NCBI GenBank assembly: GCA_037157565.1
Contig: JAZHRO010000026.1
Location: 35,578,501 to 35,642,500, forward strand
DNA length: 64,000 nt
Direction: 5' to 3'
Source of the DNA: Thalassia testudinum
Taxonomy: Eukaryota > Streptophyta > Magnoliopsida > Alismatales > Hydrocharitaceae
Shown here: positions 19,459 through 32,267 of the stretch, piece after piece
Layout: every line of letters begins with the position of its first letter
Position numbering within the stretch: the first letter of the stretch is position 1
Made by a program: the position numbers and the translations under genes
Notes under the pieces: generated by a model
What the model was told of the DNA's origin: nothing
Databases searched by the model: none
The model's input: only the letters and a program-made list of their open reading frames with translations

Positions 19459-21405
19459 TCAATGATCATTAGTGGGTAAGTCGGTTAAATCAAGTGTGTC
19501 AGAAGGAAGATTCAGAGTACTATCAAGATAGGACTTTAAACGCTGGCTGTTGTGTCTTAAGATCAAGAAGATCAACAGCGTCATACGGATATGTTTTGAA
19601 GTCAATAAAGGGGCCGGTCCACTTGGATTTTAATTTTCCAAGAAAAATACATAATCTTGCATCAAAAAGCCAAAGGCGTTGATTAACGTCAAAATACTTC
19701 CAAACGATATATTTATCATGAAACTTCTTTGTTCGATCTTTATAAATCTGTGCATTTTCATAAGAAAAATTATGTAATTCTTCCAATTTAGTTAATTGCA
19801 ATTTCTTGTGGGTATCGACTTCAGAAAAATTCATATTTAATTATTTTATTGCGCAGAAAGCCCTGTGTTCGAGTTCTACCGGAAGATGGCATGCCTTTCC
19901 AAAAATCAGATGAAAAGAAGGCATGCCTAGCAGGGTTTTAAAAGCAGTATGGTAGGCCCATAAAATATCATCTAATTTAGTGGACTAGTCTTTACAATCA
20001 GGGCTAACCGTCTTTTGTAGGATATTTTTTATCTCCCAATTAGAAACTTCCGCTTGGCCACTGGTTTGGGGGTGGTAGGGAGTGAAAATTTTATGATTAA
20101 CCTCATATTTAGAAAGAAGGTGACGGAATTGAGAGTGAGTGAAATGTGATCCTCCGTCACTGATGATGGACTTGGGAATGCCGAATCTTGAAAAAATGTT
20201 TTTCTTAATAAATTCAACAACCACTTTGCGATCATTGGTGCGTATAGGTATTGCTTCTATCCACTTTGATACATAGTCGACTGCAACTAGTATGTACAAA
20301 TACCCACAAGAGTTAATGAATGGTTCCATGAAGTCGATGCCCCATACATCAAAAATTTCAACCTCTAGGATTGGATTGAGGGGCATCATGTCCTTCTGAG
20401 TCATGTTGCCGATGCTCTAGCAACGCAAACAGGACCGAACAAAGGTATGAGCATCTTGGTGCATGCTGGGCCAAAAGAATCCAGAGTTTAGGATTTTAGC
20501 TGCGGTTTTCTTGCCCGAGAAATGTCTACCACAGGCCATTGAGTGATAATGTGTCAAAATATCAGGAATTTCTGAATCGGGGACACATTGTTTAATGACC
20601 TTATCAGCACAAATGCGGAAAAGGTCGAGCTCCTCCCAAAAATAATATTTAATGTCAGCAAAAAGCTTATCCCTTTTGGTTTTTGGCCAATCAGAGGAGA
20701 TTTGTTTTGTTGCTAGGTAGTTTGTAATAAGTGCGAACCGAGGGAGGGTATTGGCAGCTAAGATAGTTTCATAAGGGAATTTATCAGGGGGGTCAACATG
20801 GCATTCATCATAAGACGAGAGAGATGATCGACCACTACATTTTGCTAGCCTACCTTATCCTTGATTTCTAGGTCAAATTCCTGGAGCAATAGGATCCAAC
20901 GGATAAGGTAGGGTTTCACATCCTTCTTGTCCAACAGATATTTAAGTGCTGAGTGGTCAGTATAAACTGTGACATGAGACCCCAACAGATAAGAGCAAAT
21001 TTTTTCTAGGGCAAAGACAATGGCAAGAAGTTCTTTTTTAGTAATTGTGTAATTCCGTTGTGCATCATCAAGTGTTTTGCTGTCATGCTAGATCACAACA
21101 GGCTTCTTATCAATTCTTTGCCCTAGAACAACCCCTACAGCAAAATCAGAGGCATCAGTCATTAGTTCAAAGGGACCATTCCAGTTAGGTCCCCATAAAA
21201 TGGGTGCCTCTGTGACAGTTTTCTTCAACTCATTAAAACTCTCCAGGTATTGGGCATTGAAGTCAAAAGGCTAGTTTTTGGGAAGTAAATGACTTAAGGG
21301 CTTGGAGATTTAGGAAAAATTCTTAATGAAACGGTGGTAGAAGCCCACATGCCCAAAAAAGATTTATCTATTTTACAGAAGTGGGTGGTGGGAGCTTAGA
21401 GATAG
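19459..21405 (-). pseudogene. pol: pol of Athila C, part 2: RNase H and integrase
   Basis: On the minus strand, L-P-P-P-T-S-V-K leads to F-F-G-H-V-G-F-Y-H-R-F-I-K-N-F-S near 21330. RNase H follows (T-D-A-S-D-F-A-V-G near 21150; T-D-H-S-A-L near 20960; D-H-L-S-R-L near 20830). The integrase zinc finger is at about 20550-20410. The catalytic core is at 20404-19985 with D in V-W-G-I-D-F, D in I-S-D-G-G-S-H-F and E in G-Q-A-E-V-S-N. The C-terminal W-L-F-D-A-R-L motif is near 19660. Several stops interrupt the frame, and one shift near 19530 puts the true C-terminus (D-L-T-D-L-P-T-N-D-H) in another frame, ending at 19459. It is inactive. Confidence 0.85.
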
Positions 21406-22963
21406 TGACGGAGAGAAATTCGTCAAATTTATGAATGATAGTAATTAAATGATATATCGTTATATTTTATGTGGTGGAAAATCTCTCAATCAAAAATTAA
21501 ATAATTAAATCTAACCACACTGGATTTGGTCATTTCCACATGGAGGAACATGCCCAATTAACTTGCTAATTCATAAAAATGTGATGGTCAGATAATTGCC
21601 CACAATTATAATATAGCATGTACTTTACATGAGACTTATGGAATAAAGAGAGGCATGCATTCAAATGGCAAGAGAAATAGTTAAATCTATAAAGAGAAAG
21701 CCGCAATTTCATCCAATATATATAATAACGAAAATCCAGCAAAAATTGTTCTCAATGGTAGCCGAATGTAAATATTAATTTAGATGAAAATAGAGGATTG
21801 AGTCTCTCTCTTCCTTGCACATGGGAAGAATCACGGCAGTCAGAGATGCTTTGCGGGAAGGTTGGCCGGTGCGTGGGGAGTTCGATGACGGTGGTGGCAT
21901 TGACGGTGGCAGTCGAAGGTTGTCGGACAATGAGGAGGAACACACCAGTAGTGGGTGTTGTCCGTGGTGTGTACGGACTGCTGTAGGGCTTGGCACGGGC
22001 ATCGGCGAGTTCCTTAGGGCGAGGCGAGTGCAACAACGTCGATGGAGTGGAGGATGGTGGTCAACCGAGGTGGTTGCACATGGATGGTGTGAGATCGGTG
22101 TTGGGTTCTTCCTGAAGAAGAACAGTGGGTGGAGGGAAGGCTTGCAGCACGGGCTACTGTGCGCAAGGGTGGCACGTGCAAGGGTGCGCCGACTGTGGTG
22201 ATGGTGGTTTTGATGGTGAGGAATGGCTACAATGAGGAAGAAGATGGGTGCAAGTGCGTTAAGTTGGAGGTGGTGGTGGTGGGTCACGTAGAAAAATAAG
22301 AGGAAGAAGGAAGAAGGTGATGGGTGTAGGTGATGATGGTGGTGGTGATGCTCTCTGTCACAGAGCACCACAAGTTGAGGGTAGATTGCGGGGTCGACGG
22401 TGGAGAACTCAGGCCACAGTGCACACTTGGTGCTCACGGTGCAGGCGAGAGGGCCACAGTGGAGAGCGAGGAAAAAGATGATCCCCCACGGATGGTCGGC
22501 TGTCCCTTTAAAATAACTTCTCCGTCTGTTTTTCCGTTGGCCACAAACTTCTCCAACCACTAGCTGCAGATAGCGAGTGGTTGGAATGGCGAGATAAGTC
22601 TGGCACTAACTTTATCAGACGTCCAGATTAAGTTCTGGACATCTTAAAGTTTGTAACCAACGGTAGGTCCTGCAAAGAAAAATAATAAAGAAAAATTAGT
22701 TATTTATATAAAAACCCAACAGAATGTTATATTCTATTGTTGTAACTAATGTATGCATGCCAATGTCAACTAAAGTATAATCTAATCTACTTATATTCTA
22801 ATGCATAATATCCTTAATTATATTTACATACGCATGAAATATGCATGCAAGCAATTTTATAAGATAAACTATTTACATATTAGGGTATGCTATGTACATG
22901 CAAATATTAATCTAGTAACTAGGCATTTAAGTATTTAATTAATTTACAAATGTGGTCTCATCA
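21406..22963 (-). mobile_element. Solo LTR D inserted between RT and RNase H of Athila C
   Basis: It is 1558 bp and flanked by GATAG (21401-21405 and 22964-22968). The host pol frame is continuous across the duplication (V-D-Q-A-K-I-D-A-I then S-K-L-P-P-P). On the minus strand it begins TGATGAGACC and ends CCGTCA, the terminal style of the Athila LTRs here, but the body does not match families A or B. Orientation is inferred from those ends. The open frame at 21775-22560 (His-rich) is not convincing as a gene. Confidence 0.88.
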
Positions 22964-24552
22964 GATAGCATCGATTTTAGCTTGATCTACCATGATTCCT
23001 TTTTTGGAAATGACATGGCCCAGGACAATGCCTTCCTAGACCATGAAATGACTTTTTCCCAACTGAGGACAAGGTTAACTTCTATGCATTTTTGGATAGT
23101 TCTTTTACGATTTCTAAGACAAAGGTCAAAAGAATCTCCAAATACAGAGAAGTCATCCATAAAGACTTCTAGACATTCACCTACCAGGTCTAAGAAAATT
23201 GCAAGCATACACCTTTGAAAAGTCGCAGGTGCGTTGCAAAGATTGAAAGGCATCCTTCAGAAAGCAAAGGTTCCAAAGGGGCAAGTGAATGTGATTTTGT
23301 CTTGATCCTCAGGATGGACTACAACTTGATTATAGTTGGAATAACCGTCAAGAAAATAATAGTAATCACGTCTAGCTAACCGCTCCAAGATTTGATCAAT
23401 AAAAGGGAGTGGAAAATGGTCCTTCTTGGTGACGATGTTCAATTTTCTGTAATCAATGCACACGTGCCAAGAAGAAGCAGTCCGAGTGGCTATATTTTCC
23501 CCAAGTTCATTAGTGACAGCTGTTAGTCCAGCCTTTCTAGGAACTACTTGTGTGGGACTAACCCAGGAGCTGTCAGAAATGGAGTAGATGATATCAGCAT
23601 CAAGCTACTTTATTATCTCCTTTTTTACCACCTCCTGCATATTAAGGTTTAAACACCTTTGTGGTTGGCGGGAGGGGCGAAAATCATCCTCAAGATAAAT
23701 TCGGTGGGTGCAATAGGACAGATTAATACCCTTAAGATCAGAAAGGGTCCAGCCAATAGCTTTTCTGTTTTTGCTAAAGACCTGGAGAAGTTTTTCCTCT
23801 TGCACCCCAGAAAGTCCAGAATTGATAATTACGAGCATGGTTTGATTTGGACCAAGGAAAACATATTTAAGGGAGTTGGGCAAGGGTTTCATTTCTAGTT
23901 GATAGCCTAGCTTCGAAATGATTTCTACTTGTAGAGTGAGGGGTGAAGTGAGAGGGAGAGAGTTAGATGGAGAGTCAGATGGAGAAGTTGTGGTTAGGGT
24001 GGGAGGGTGAGGTAAATTAGATTATTCAGGAACCATGTGAATTGCAAAACAAGAACCCAGGTGTAAAATCTGCATTGTTTCCCCCATTGAATTTTCAATT
24101 TCTAAATCTGAGTCATCAAAGAAATCTGGTTCTTGGAAATGCCTAGAAGTTTGAAAAATATCTTGGGTAATAGATTCACCGCCACACATGATCTTCATCG
24201 TTCCAGAATCACAATCAATATTGGCTTTGGCAGTGGCTAAAAATGGTCTTTGAAGAATTATAGGGGCATTCTTTAAAGCTTCCGGTACCTCTATGTCCAA
24301 GACCAAAAAGTCTATGGCAAATAGACAATTTTTTACTCGGACAATTGCATCCTCAACAGTCCCCTTGGGTTTAATTGTAGATTGGTCTGCTAGTTGAAGT
24401 GTTACCTCAACAGGCTTTAATTCACCGATCTTCAATTCCTCAAAAACAATAGTGGGGATCAGATTAATTGAGGCCCCGAGATCCAATAGGGCACGATCAA
24501 ATGAAGTGTCATTAATGACAACTTAAATCAGGGGAGTGTCGGTTAGAAACTT
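22964..24552 (-). pseudogene. pol: pol of Athila C, part 1: protease and RT
   Basis: On the minus strand the protease active site D-L-G-A-S-I-N-L-I-P is at about 24483-24454. A conserved A-P-I-I-L..R-P-F-L-A-T-A-K-A-N-I-D-C segment follows near 24270-24210. Reverse transcriptase runs from L-P-N-S-L-K-Y-V-F-L-G (23880) through Y-R-K-L-N (23455), P-F-G-T-F-A-F and the catalytic F-M-D-D-F-S-V-F-G (about 23170). Stops and frame changes occur near 24020, 23600, 23465 and 23255. In the normally invariant M-P-F-G-L-C-N motif the G is replaced (M-P-F-N-L-C-N). The region upstream of the protease is lost. Confidence 0.85.
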
Positions 24553-24713
24553 CTAGGGGGGCTCCTTCTCTTCCTGATGCTGTTGTGCCTCTCTCACAAA
24601 GAAAGAGAAGGAGGAGAAATATTCGTTTACGATGCATATCCAAGCTGCTGTCGCCACAATCTGACTGGCTGGGGAAGGAAATCATTGTAAAATGATCTTC
24701 CTCTCCCCCTAAG

Positions 24714-25325
24714 GTGAATCGTCCTACCCCTTTGCTCTGTGGTGAGCATTCCTGTGATTTGCAATGTTTTCACTCGTTTTCCCTGCATTTGAGATCTATT
24801 GGTTTTCCTATGACCGATTCTGCTTTGAAGAAACAAGTCGATTTTGCTTTTAAATCTTCTGGTGAAAACTGTAGTTTGGATAAAAAATTTTCTAGTGATG
24901 TCTCTAGGAGAGATTCTGATCTGTTGAATTGCTTGGACAGACCTATTGTCTCATTGGGGCTTAATTCTGGTAATATGTGTGTGACTCCGGTGGATGGTGA
25001 AAACCATTATGGCTTTGCTTGGGCCATTTATCTCCCTGTTGCTCCCCATCCTCCTAATCCGGATCCCCCTCTTATAGAGGAAATCTCAGGAGAGGGGCAC
25101 ATTTCCCTTTTGAGCAATGATGCTACTGGTACTGAATATTTTTCTGATCTCGAATCTCAGGGTGTTCCGGATTTGGTTGATCTGAAACCTTTATACTTCA
25201 AGGATTTGGCATATGAGGCACACTCTCCCTCGATGGCTAGAGTCTGTGGTGGTCAATCCTTTGAGGGTACAGGAAGAATTACTCGAAGTTGTGCTAAGTC
25301 CATCTCTAAATCCATCTCTTTATGA
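24714..25325 (+). pseudogene. LINE ORF1, C-terminal remnant
   Basis: An open frame of 203 codons sits directly before the LINE ORF2 and overlaps it by ATGA. Plant L1 ORF1 proteins bind the element RNA through an N-terminal DUF4283-like domain and a zinc knuckle; neither is visible here, so this is probably only the variable C-terminal region. Composition is Ser-, Asp- and Pro-rich, with a basic Ser/Lys end (S-C-A-K-S-I-S-K-S-I-S-L). Assignment rests on position and overlap rather than on sequence motifs. The ATG at 24714 is simply the first in the frame; the true start is lost upstream. Confidence 0.5.
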
Positions 25326-28300
25326 AGTGTCTTTTTTGGAATTGCAGGGGCATTCTCAATGCCCCTACATTCTCTTGTCTAAAAGACTTGATTGGTCGGT
25401 ACCATATTAACCTTGTGTTCCTTTTAGAGCCTTTTGCGGATTCTACCTCGATTGATTTTATTAAGGACTCAATTTCTTTCACCTCTGGCTTTATTGGCCC
25501 AAACTCTTCTAAGATATGGTGTTTATCGAAGGATCTGATTAATAGTTCCCTTCTTTCTTCCACGAATCAGGCTCTTACTATTAAGTGTTGTGCGAGGGAT
25601 TCCGTCCTTAGGATTACTGCCGTTTACACCTCCTGTGATGCTGATGAACGTAAGTCTCTTTTGGATCATATTTCCTCTTCTGCTTATGACCTCCCTACCC
25701 CTTGGGTCGTTGCTGGTGATTTCAATTGTATCCTGTCAGCCTCTGAAAAGTCAGGTGGGCTTCCTTTTCATGACTCCCAAGTGGCTCCCCTCAGAGCTTG
25801 TATTGATTCTGTTGCTTTGATTGATATGCCTTTGGCAAATTCTCAACTCTCTTAGTGCAATGGTCGTAAGGGCTCTGCTCATATTTATAAGAAACTCGAC
25901 CGCATCCTCTTGAATGCTGAGGCTCTCCCTTTTTTCTCCTGTGGCTCCTATGTTTGCAGAAGGAACTTGGACCATTCTCCCATGATCCTTCTCTCCTCTT
26001 CCAACCCCCCTACAGGCCTCACCCCTTTCGTTTCCAGAACATGTGGTTTAGGAACCTGTCTTTCTGTTCTTTGGTGGTGAATACCTGGAATTTGGCAAAT
26101 TCCCATCAGATGCCTGACCCACTCTCTAAGATGTGCGTCAAACTTTCCATTCTTAAGAGGACTCTTATTTAGTGGAATAGGATGACTTTTGCGGACATTC
26201 ATTCCATTATTAAAAACCTTGAGATTCGTAGAGATGATGTGGATTCTAAATTAGCATCCCAATGGGATGATAACCTTTCAGCTGAGCTCAATGACATTCA
26301 TATCCAACTTGATGATGCCTAAGCAAAGCTCAATGATTTTCTCTCTCAAATGGCTAAAATTGATTAGATTAACAATGAGGAGGGTAATAATAAGTTTTTC
26401 TATGCTACCATTAAAAGAAGATTTGCCAAAAAATCTTGATTCAATCTCTCTTCATCCATAGGTAATGGCTCCTAGGAGGTTGTAGCTAACACTGTTGTTG
26501 ATTTTTTTAGTAACCTCCTTACTTCAGATCATGTCTTTGGTGCATCATCGATGATTGACCTTATTCCCCCCCTGATGACTCAACAGGATTCAGATTTGCT
26601 CTTCACCCCTCCTTCTCAGGAGGAAATTTATCGTACTCTTTCTAAAATGCCTGCCAATCCACTCTGGGTCCTGATGGTTTCAATGTGGAGTTTTTCTCCT
26701 ATTTTTGCGAGTTGATTAAGGATGACTTAACCCATGCTATTTCCTACTTTTTCTATCACTGCAAGGGTCCTAAATCCTTCAACAATACCTTCATCTCCAT
26801 TATCCCCAAAAAAGGGAATATTATCGGCCTCTCTGACTATCGCCCTATTAGCTTGTGCAACATCATATACAAAATCTCTTTTGGCATTTTGGCTAATAGG
26901 TTGGTCGGTCTCCTTCCTAAGCTCATTTCTCCTGAGCAAGCCGGCTTTGTTAAAGGTTGTTTTATTTTTAACCATATTGCTACTACTTTTGAGCTTGCTC
27001 AGCGCATTGACAAGAAAGTGTTTGATTCCAATCTTATTATCCAACTTGATCTCCAGAAAGCTTATGATAGGGTTGAGTGGAATGTTCTTTTCAACATCCT
27101 TCGGAGGTTTGGCTTTTCTGAGCGGGTTATTAATTTAGTCAGGGGTTTTGTTCATCATGAAGGATCTTCTCTCCTCATTGATGCAGTTTCCTCATCCTTT
27201 TTTCGTGTGTCTCAGGGTCTTAGACAGGGTAAGCCTCTTTCCCCCTGCTATTTGACCTCTTCATGAAACCTTTCATCTGGGGCATTAAAGAGATAGCGTT
27301 TAACGGAGATTTGGCTCCCTACTCTGTCAAGCAGGGGGTCTCTCCCCCCCTCACCCTTCTTTACACCGATGATATTGTCTGTTTTCTCAATGGCAATGTG
27401 CGTACGATTTCCAACCTGGCTAAGTTCATCCAATCTTTTGAGGCTGATTTTGGCCATTTCCTTAATCGTATGAAGAGCTTCTGCTTTTTCGGCAAGCATT
27501 TTCACTTACTTAGGCTGCCCCATTTTCCCCGGTTGTGCAAAGATCTCTTATTTTTCATCTATTGTTGATAAAATCAATGCTAAGTTGGCTAGTTGGAAAG
27601 CAAATCTCCTATCTTATGCCTCAAGACTGCTCCTCATCAAACATGTCCTTTCTTCCATGCCCATCTATATCCTTTCTATCTTGGATGTCCCTAGGGCTAT
27701 CATCAATAGGTTGGAGAGCAAATTTGTGGACTTCCTCTGGGGATCCTCTCCTTCCGAGCATAAACACCACTGGGTTTCTTGGAAGCAAGTTACCAAACCC
27801 ATGTCTCATGGCGGCCTTGGTATTCACGATCTTGGTCTTTTTGTTTAGGCTCTTAGGATGAAGAGGGTGTGGAACATTCTTTCCTCTAATTCGCCTTATG
27901 CTAACTTTTTGAAGCATCTTTATGGCAATGTTTTCACTGCTTCTCGCCCTCTCCCTTCCCGTATCTGTAGTCTTTGGGAGACCTTCCTCTCAATGAGGCG
28001 CCTCATCCGCTAGGAGGTCCATGAAGGGGTTGTGGACTTTTGGGTCAATATTTGGATTGGTGATACGCCTCTCAAGAGCCTCTTACCCGAGTCCATCGAG
28101 CTGGCTCCTATCCTTGTGAAGGACATCATTGATCATCCCTTTGATACTCCCCAGTTCACACTTTTACCCATTCACATCAGAACTCATATTCTTGAGACTA
28201 CTTTGGATAACTCCCTGGACATCCCCATTTGGTCCCCTAATTCCTCTGATTCCTTCACCATGGCCTCTGCTTATCTGTCTAACTTCTCCACAGATTAGGA

Positions 28301-29043
28301 GATCGATTACTTGAAGGAGATTTGGAAGATTGGCATGCCGCTCTCCGTCTCTATGCTGACATGGAGAATTCCCAAACTTAAGCTTCCAACTAAGGACAAC
28401 ATTATCAAGTTAGGGTTCAATCTTCCATGTAAGTGTTGGTGCTGCTCCTCTCCTGCTCAAGAAATCCTTTTGCATCTTCTCTCTAGGAGTGAGCTTGTTC
28501 ATCAAATCTCTAATTGGGTTTTTTCTAAGCATCTTATTGCTGTTGTCCACCCGTCCCACTTTTTTCATATTATGAAATCTTTGGTCAATTCTAGGAGAGC
28601 TAAAATTCTTAAGGGTCATATCTGTTTCATTTGGTACAATGTATGGTGGATCAGGAACAAATATAGAAATGATGATTTTCGCTCTAACAGGATTAATCAT
28701 GTCCTCAATCGTAATTAGGATAATTTTAATATGTCCTTATGGTTTAAAAGACAGCACCTAAAGATGTTTGTAGTGTCCTGGACTCATCCTCCGAGGGGGT
28801 TAAGGTTAACATTGTTGCAGTCACCGATCTGCACTTTACTCATGTTTCCTGGGTTATGCGCAATTGCAATGGTGAATTTTTGAAGGCCGCCCATATCAGA
28901 TTTAGGCTATCTAACAATAATTTAGCTCTTCTTCATGCGATCAAGCATTTTTTGACTATCTCCCCTCAGCGCCCTGATGTTCACCTAGAGACCGATTCCA
29001 CTCTTTTGCACTTTTGGTGGAACGGGAAAGTCCCTTTGCCCTA
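25322..29043 (+). pseudogene. LINE ORF2: endonuclease, reverse transcriptase, RNase H-like end
   Basis: ORF2 nicks target DNA and reverse-transcribes the LINE RNA in place. The endonuclease starts F-W-N-C-R-G and has V-V-A-G-D-F-N-C-I at about 25710-25733. A TAG at 25853 (from TGG, before C-N-G-R-K) and a shift near 26005 break it. RT motifs are S-D-Y-R-P-I-S-L-C-N (about 26835), Q-L-D-L-Q-K-A-Y-D-R-V-E-W (about 27040) and Y-T-D-D at about 27363, where F-A-D-D is usual. There is a frameshift near 27245 after S-Q-G-L-R-Q-G. The Cys cluster C-K-C-W-C-C is near 28428. An RNase H-like L-E-T-D-S-T segment lies near 28988. Many further stops are present. It is non-functional. Confidence 0.8.
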
Positions 29044-29503
29044 GAAGGTCAGGACGGAGTTTGGTGATTTAAGCAACCTCAAGAGTCAGATTGCCTCTCT
29101 ATCGTATATCTACCCATCAGCTAATGCTCTAGCTGCTAAGATGGTAGTTTTGGGATTGGATCAATGGTCCCTTCTCTCCAACATTAGGGACCTGCCCGTG
29201 CACATCTATGGCACTCTTATTTTGGATAAAATTCAGCTACCATATGTGATTTCCTGACTGTGGCTTTGGTGCTGGTTATTTGTTGATTTTTGTGTTTGGC
29301 TTCCTGTCATGGCCTGCTAGTTTTTCTATTTGTGGTGTAAGTGTTGCGTGCTTGTTTCTTCCTTCCTTTTGTAATAGGCCATGAGTCATGATCTGCACCT
29401 TTATTTTGTATTAGGCGGGTTTTGGTTTGGTCCCTCGCCTCTTTTTCAACCTTCAAGGAGTGGTGGATGAATAGAAATACTCCTGATTTTGGTTTAAAAA
29501 AAA
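29044..29503 (+). other. LINE 3' end with short A tract
   Basis: The sequence after the last recognisable ORF2 motifs ends in GGTTTAAAAAAAAATC at 29488-29503. Confidence 0.55.
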
Positions 29504-30269
29504 ATCCCATTATATGATTATTATTGGGTTAATTGCATCTTAATACCTAACAAAGATAACTATACGTATATTCTAGAAACAAGTTCTTTTAGATTTCAAT
29601 ACAAATGCAAGGTAATTAATTTGGTTAAGTGTGCAAGTGCACTTACCGGACCAAGTGTATTTTACTTATTTATTAAATTGGCGTTTTACATAAATTAACT
29701 AAGAAAAAAATAAAAAAATAATAAGTTCTTCAAGATGTTGTGGCTGCTGTAGTTGTCCAGTTGAAAGTTTTAAGGGCATCATTGTTAAATATTTGCAAGT
29801 TGATATTGTACAAATAATATTGTATATTTTGTTAAATATCAAAATAAGTTAGGAAATAACAGAATGGAGTATAAAAGTCATCCCAAAGCATATTTTATTA
29901 AATGGAGAAAAAGGCGTTTGACCACTCGAATCTTATTTTAGTATTTTAAATGAATTAAGCTTTAAGGTCACATTTAAGGGAGGATTAAGTTGTGATATTA
30001 TCCTACATATCCTACCTAGCTAACCACTACAACAAATGAACACTGTAGGATATTATCCTTTTATCACATCACCTCTCATTATTAATTATATGTTTCACAT
30101 CATCCCATCACATAGCCACTTTCAATAAAAATAAAAATAAAAATTACTTACAACATGTCTATTCACTTATCACATCAATCCCAATCACTCCACTTCCAAT
30201 ACAAATTAAAATAAAAAATCGTAATAACATAAGAACTCAATTATCACACACATACTTTTCTAACCTTTC
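29504..30269. other. AT-rich intergenic DNA
   Basis: No open frame, RNA gene or known repeat is recognised. Minus-strand Athila C sequence does not resume here. Confidence 0.5.
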
Positions 30270-30700
30270 ACTTTTTTTTTTTTTCCTAAAAGAAAAGATG
30301 AATTTCATCAAGCAAAAGGTAGGGGTCATAGACGTAACCTGCCTAACACAACAAAAAAGATGGCAAAGCAACAAAATATATGAGTCCCCACAACCAAGGC
30401 TAGTGTCGAGCTTACCATCCATGTCAATATCTTGAAGAAGTTAGGCCTTGACATCAATCAAAATATTGAGAAAGATGGCAACTCAAGATTGGAAATCCTC
30501 CACTATGGAAATGATAGAATATGAAGAGTAAGGCTAAGGAGTCATGAAACAAAAATCCTAACCTTGAAATTGAAAGTGTGAAGAGAAAAATCATAGCTAT
30601 CTTCACATTCACGAGCTCCTTCATCACAATGGACGATCCCCCACTCTTCAAGTAGCCAAAATGTAAGGAGCAGATAGGATGTCAAAGTACATGAGTTCCC
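30270..30700 (-). mobile_element. Possible 3' fragment of an L1 LINE, reversed
   Basis: A run of T at 30270-30285 is followed by a segment whose minus strand reads TTGATGAAATTCATCTTTTC before the A tail. This GATGAAATTCATC end is common at 3' termini of plant L1 elements. No coding domain is recognised, and the inner border is a guess. Confidence 0.35.
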
Positions 30701-32267
30701 TAACCCTTGAATGTACATGACATATGGTGTTCATTGAAATCGAGGAAGGAGCACAATAGGAGCCAACTCTTACACTTCTTAAACCTTAACTAATCTTAAG
30801 CCTTAAAGCCTTATTTGGAAGAGGTTTAGAGATTAACATTGGATAAAGTTTAGAAAGTTGTGAGTTTTAGAGTAATCATTTAGATACATCAATCATTTAG
30901 AGAGATCCACATGGTTATTAGTGTCCTCATTCATTATAACCAAATATTTTAGAATCATAATTAGTTAAATCAATTGTTACAAATATCAATAATCATATAT
31001 TTCTTTGATTCATTCAAGATACACATTTAGATGGTTAAGTAAAAATTCAATCATTATAAGATAGATTTTTAAGCAATTATTAGATCTGAAATTTATCGAT
31101 TATAGATTTTTAAGTAATAATTACATATGAAATTTATCAATTGTAAATTCAAAATTTAATAATTAATCAGGTGCACATGATCATAAGTACAATCTGACTC
31201 AATTTCAATGTCTATAATTAGGTCGTCACTTCCGAAACATGGACAATAGGCAACCATCATTCTAAACACATCATGAAAGACAAAGATCTAAAGTACAGGA
31301 AAGTTGGCACCATGATACTCCGCAACAACCACAAACGTATAGTGTGTTATAGTTATTGGTATAATCGATAAGGATAAATTCATCCTTTAGTTATAACTGG
31401 TTTGTAGTCCTCACATTGTTACGAGAATAAAAAATAACTTGGAAATCTTGAAAGAAAAAGGTGTAATGTGTAAATGTAAAAAATAATAGAAAATTACATG
31501 AAATTGATTAAAAATCTAACTCCAATCATAATTTTATTGAAAGCCATGAATTAAAAATCTATCAGCAAACGACAAAAAAATAATTAAAACATAGAAGGTA
31601 TAAAATCCAATATTTATATATAAAATCCTCAAAGTCACGAAGAAAAAGTCTATTGCCAAACTATATCAAGATAATTAACATGAATAAAAAGCTGAAAATT
31701 CAAGGAAGATAGAGGGCGATGATGTTTGCACTGTTGTTCGCTACTAGGTCTGGAAAGTCATGAGCCATACAACAACATTCAAAGAAAAGAAAAGAAAATT
31801 TCCAGCAGTAGAGCCCACTGTCTCCTCTTGATGAGTTTAACGTTTCTTTGAAAAGCACCAACTCATCAGATTAGCAAAGCTCGTAAAAGGAGCAAATGAG
31901 TGATTTTCTTTATTCTACACATTTTTAGATGGATATGTAAGAAAGAACCAAACAGAACATAATCATATAGATACAAAGGCAAGAACTTTAACAGGAAAAT
32001 ATAGATGAAATAACAAAAACTCCATTAATTGATGCTAATTCATTTTACCACAACATGAGTCAAGCTACCCATATATAAGATAATTTGGAGAATCATATTT
32101 CATAAAAAAATAGGCAAGAATAAGATGATGGTGAAGATTTTATTCCCATTTGCCGATGGTGCCGACTTCTTTTCCCCATCACTCCACTCGTAAGTCTTCA
32201 TCGAAAATGGTCTCCTATTCAACTCACCGGTATAGAGTGCCCTGTGGGAATTGTTCCTATTGGAAGA
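30701..32267. other. AT-rich intergenic DNA
   Basis: No supported gene. Many short A/T runs. Confidence 0.5.

Larger units (their letters stand above)
16170..24552 (-). mobile_element. Athila-type Ty3/Gypsy retrotransposon C, 5'-truncated
   Basis: The minus strand carries protease, RT, RNase H and integrase (24552 to 19459), a 3' noncoding region, a polypurine tract and a 3' LTR starting at 18041. Gag, leader and 5' LTR are absent because an L1 LINE abuts at about 24553 and no Athila sequence resumes beyond it. Family motifs match element A (D-L-G-A-S protease, F-M-D-D-F-S-V-F-G RT), but the nucleotide sequence is clearly different and more AT-rich. A solo LTR (21406-22963) splits it. Confidence 0.85.
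24553..29503 (+). mobile_element. L1-type LINE, 5'-truncated and degenerate
   Basis: ORF1 remnant (24714-25325) and ORF2 (from 25322) overlap as ATGA. ORF2 has an endonuclease, reverse transcriptase, zf-RVT-like Cys cluster and RNase H-like end. A 3' untranslated region ends in a short A tract (29492-29500). The nucleic-acid-binding N-terminal part of ORF1 is missing. No matching target duplication could be found on the two sides. The left border is approximate. Confidence 0.8.

Noticed and set aside
21775..22560. 261-codon minus-strand frame with a His run
   Set aside because: Low-complexity sequence within solo LTR D, no recognisable domain.
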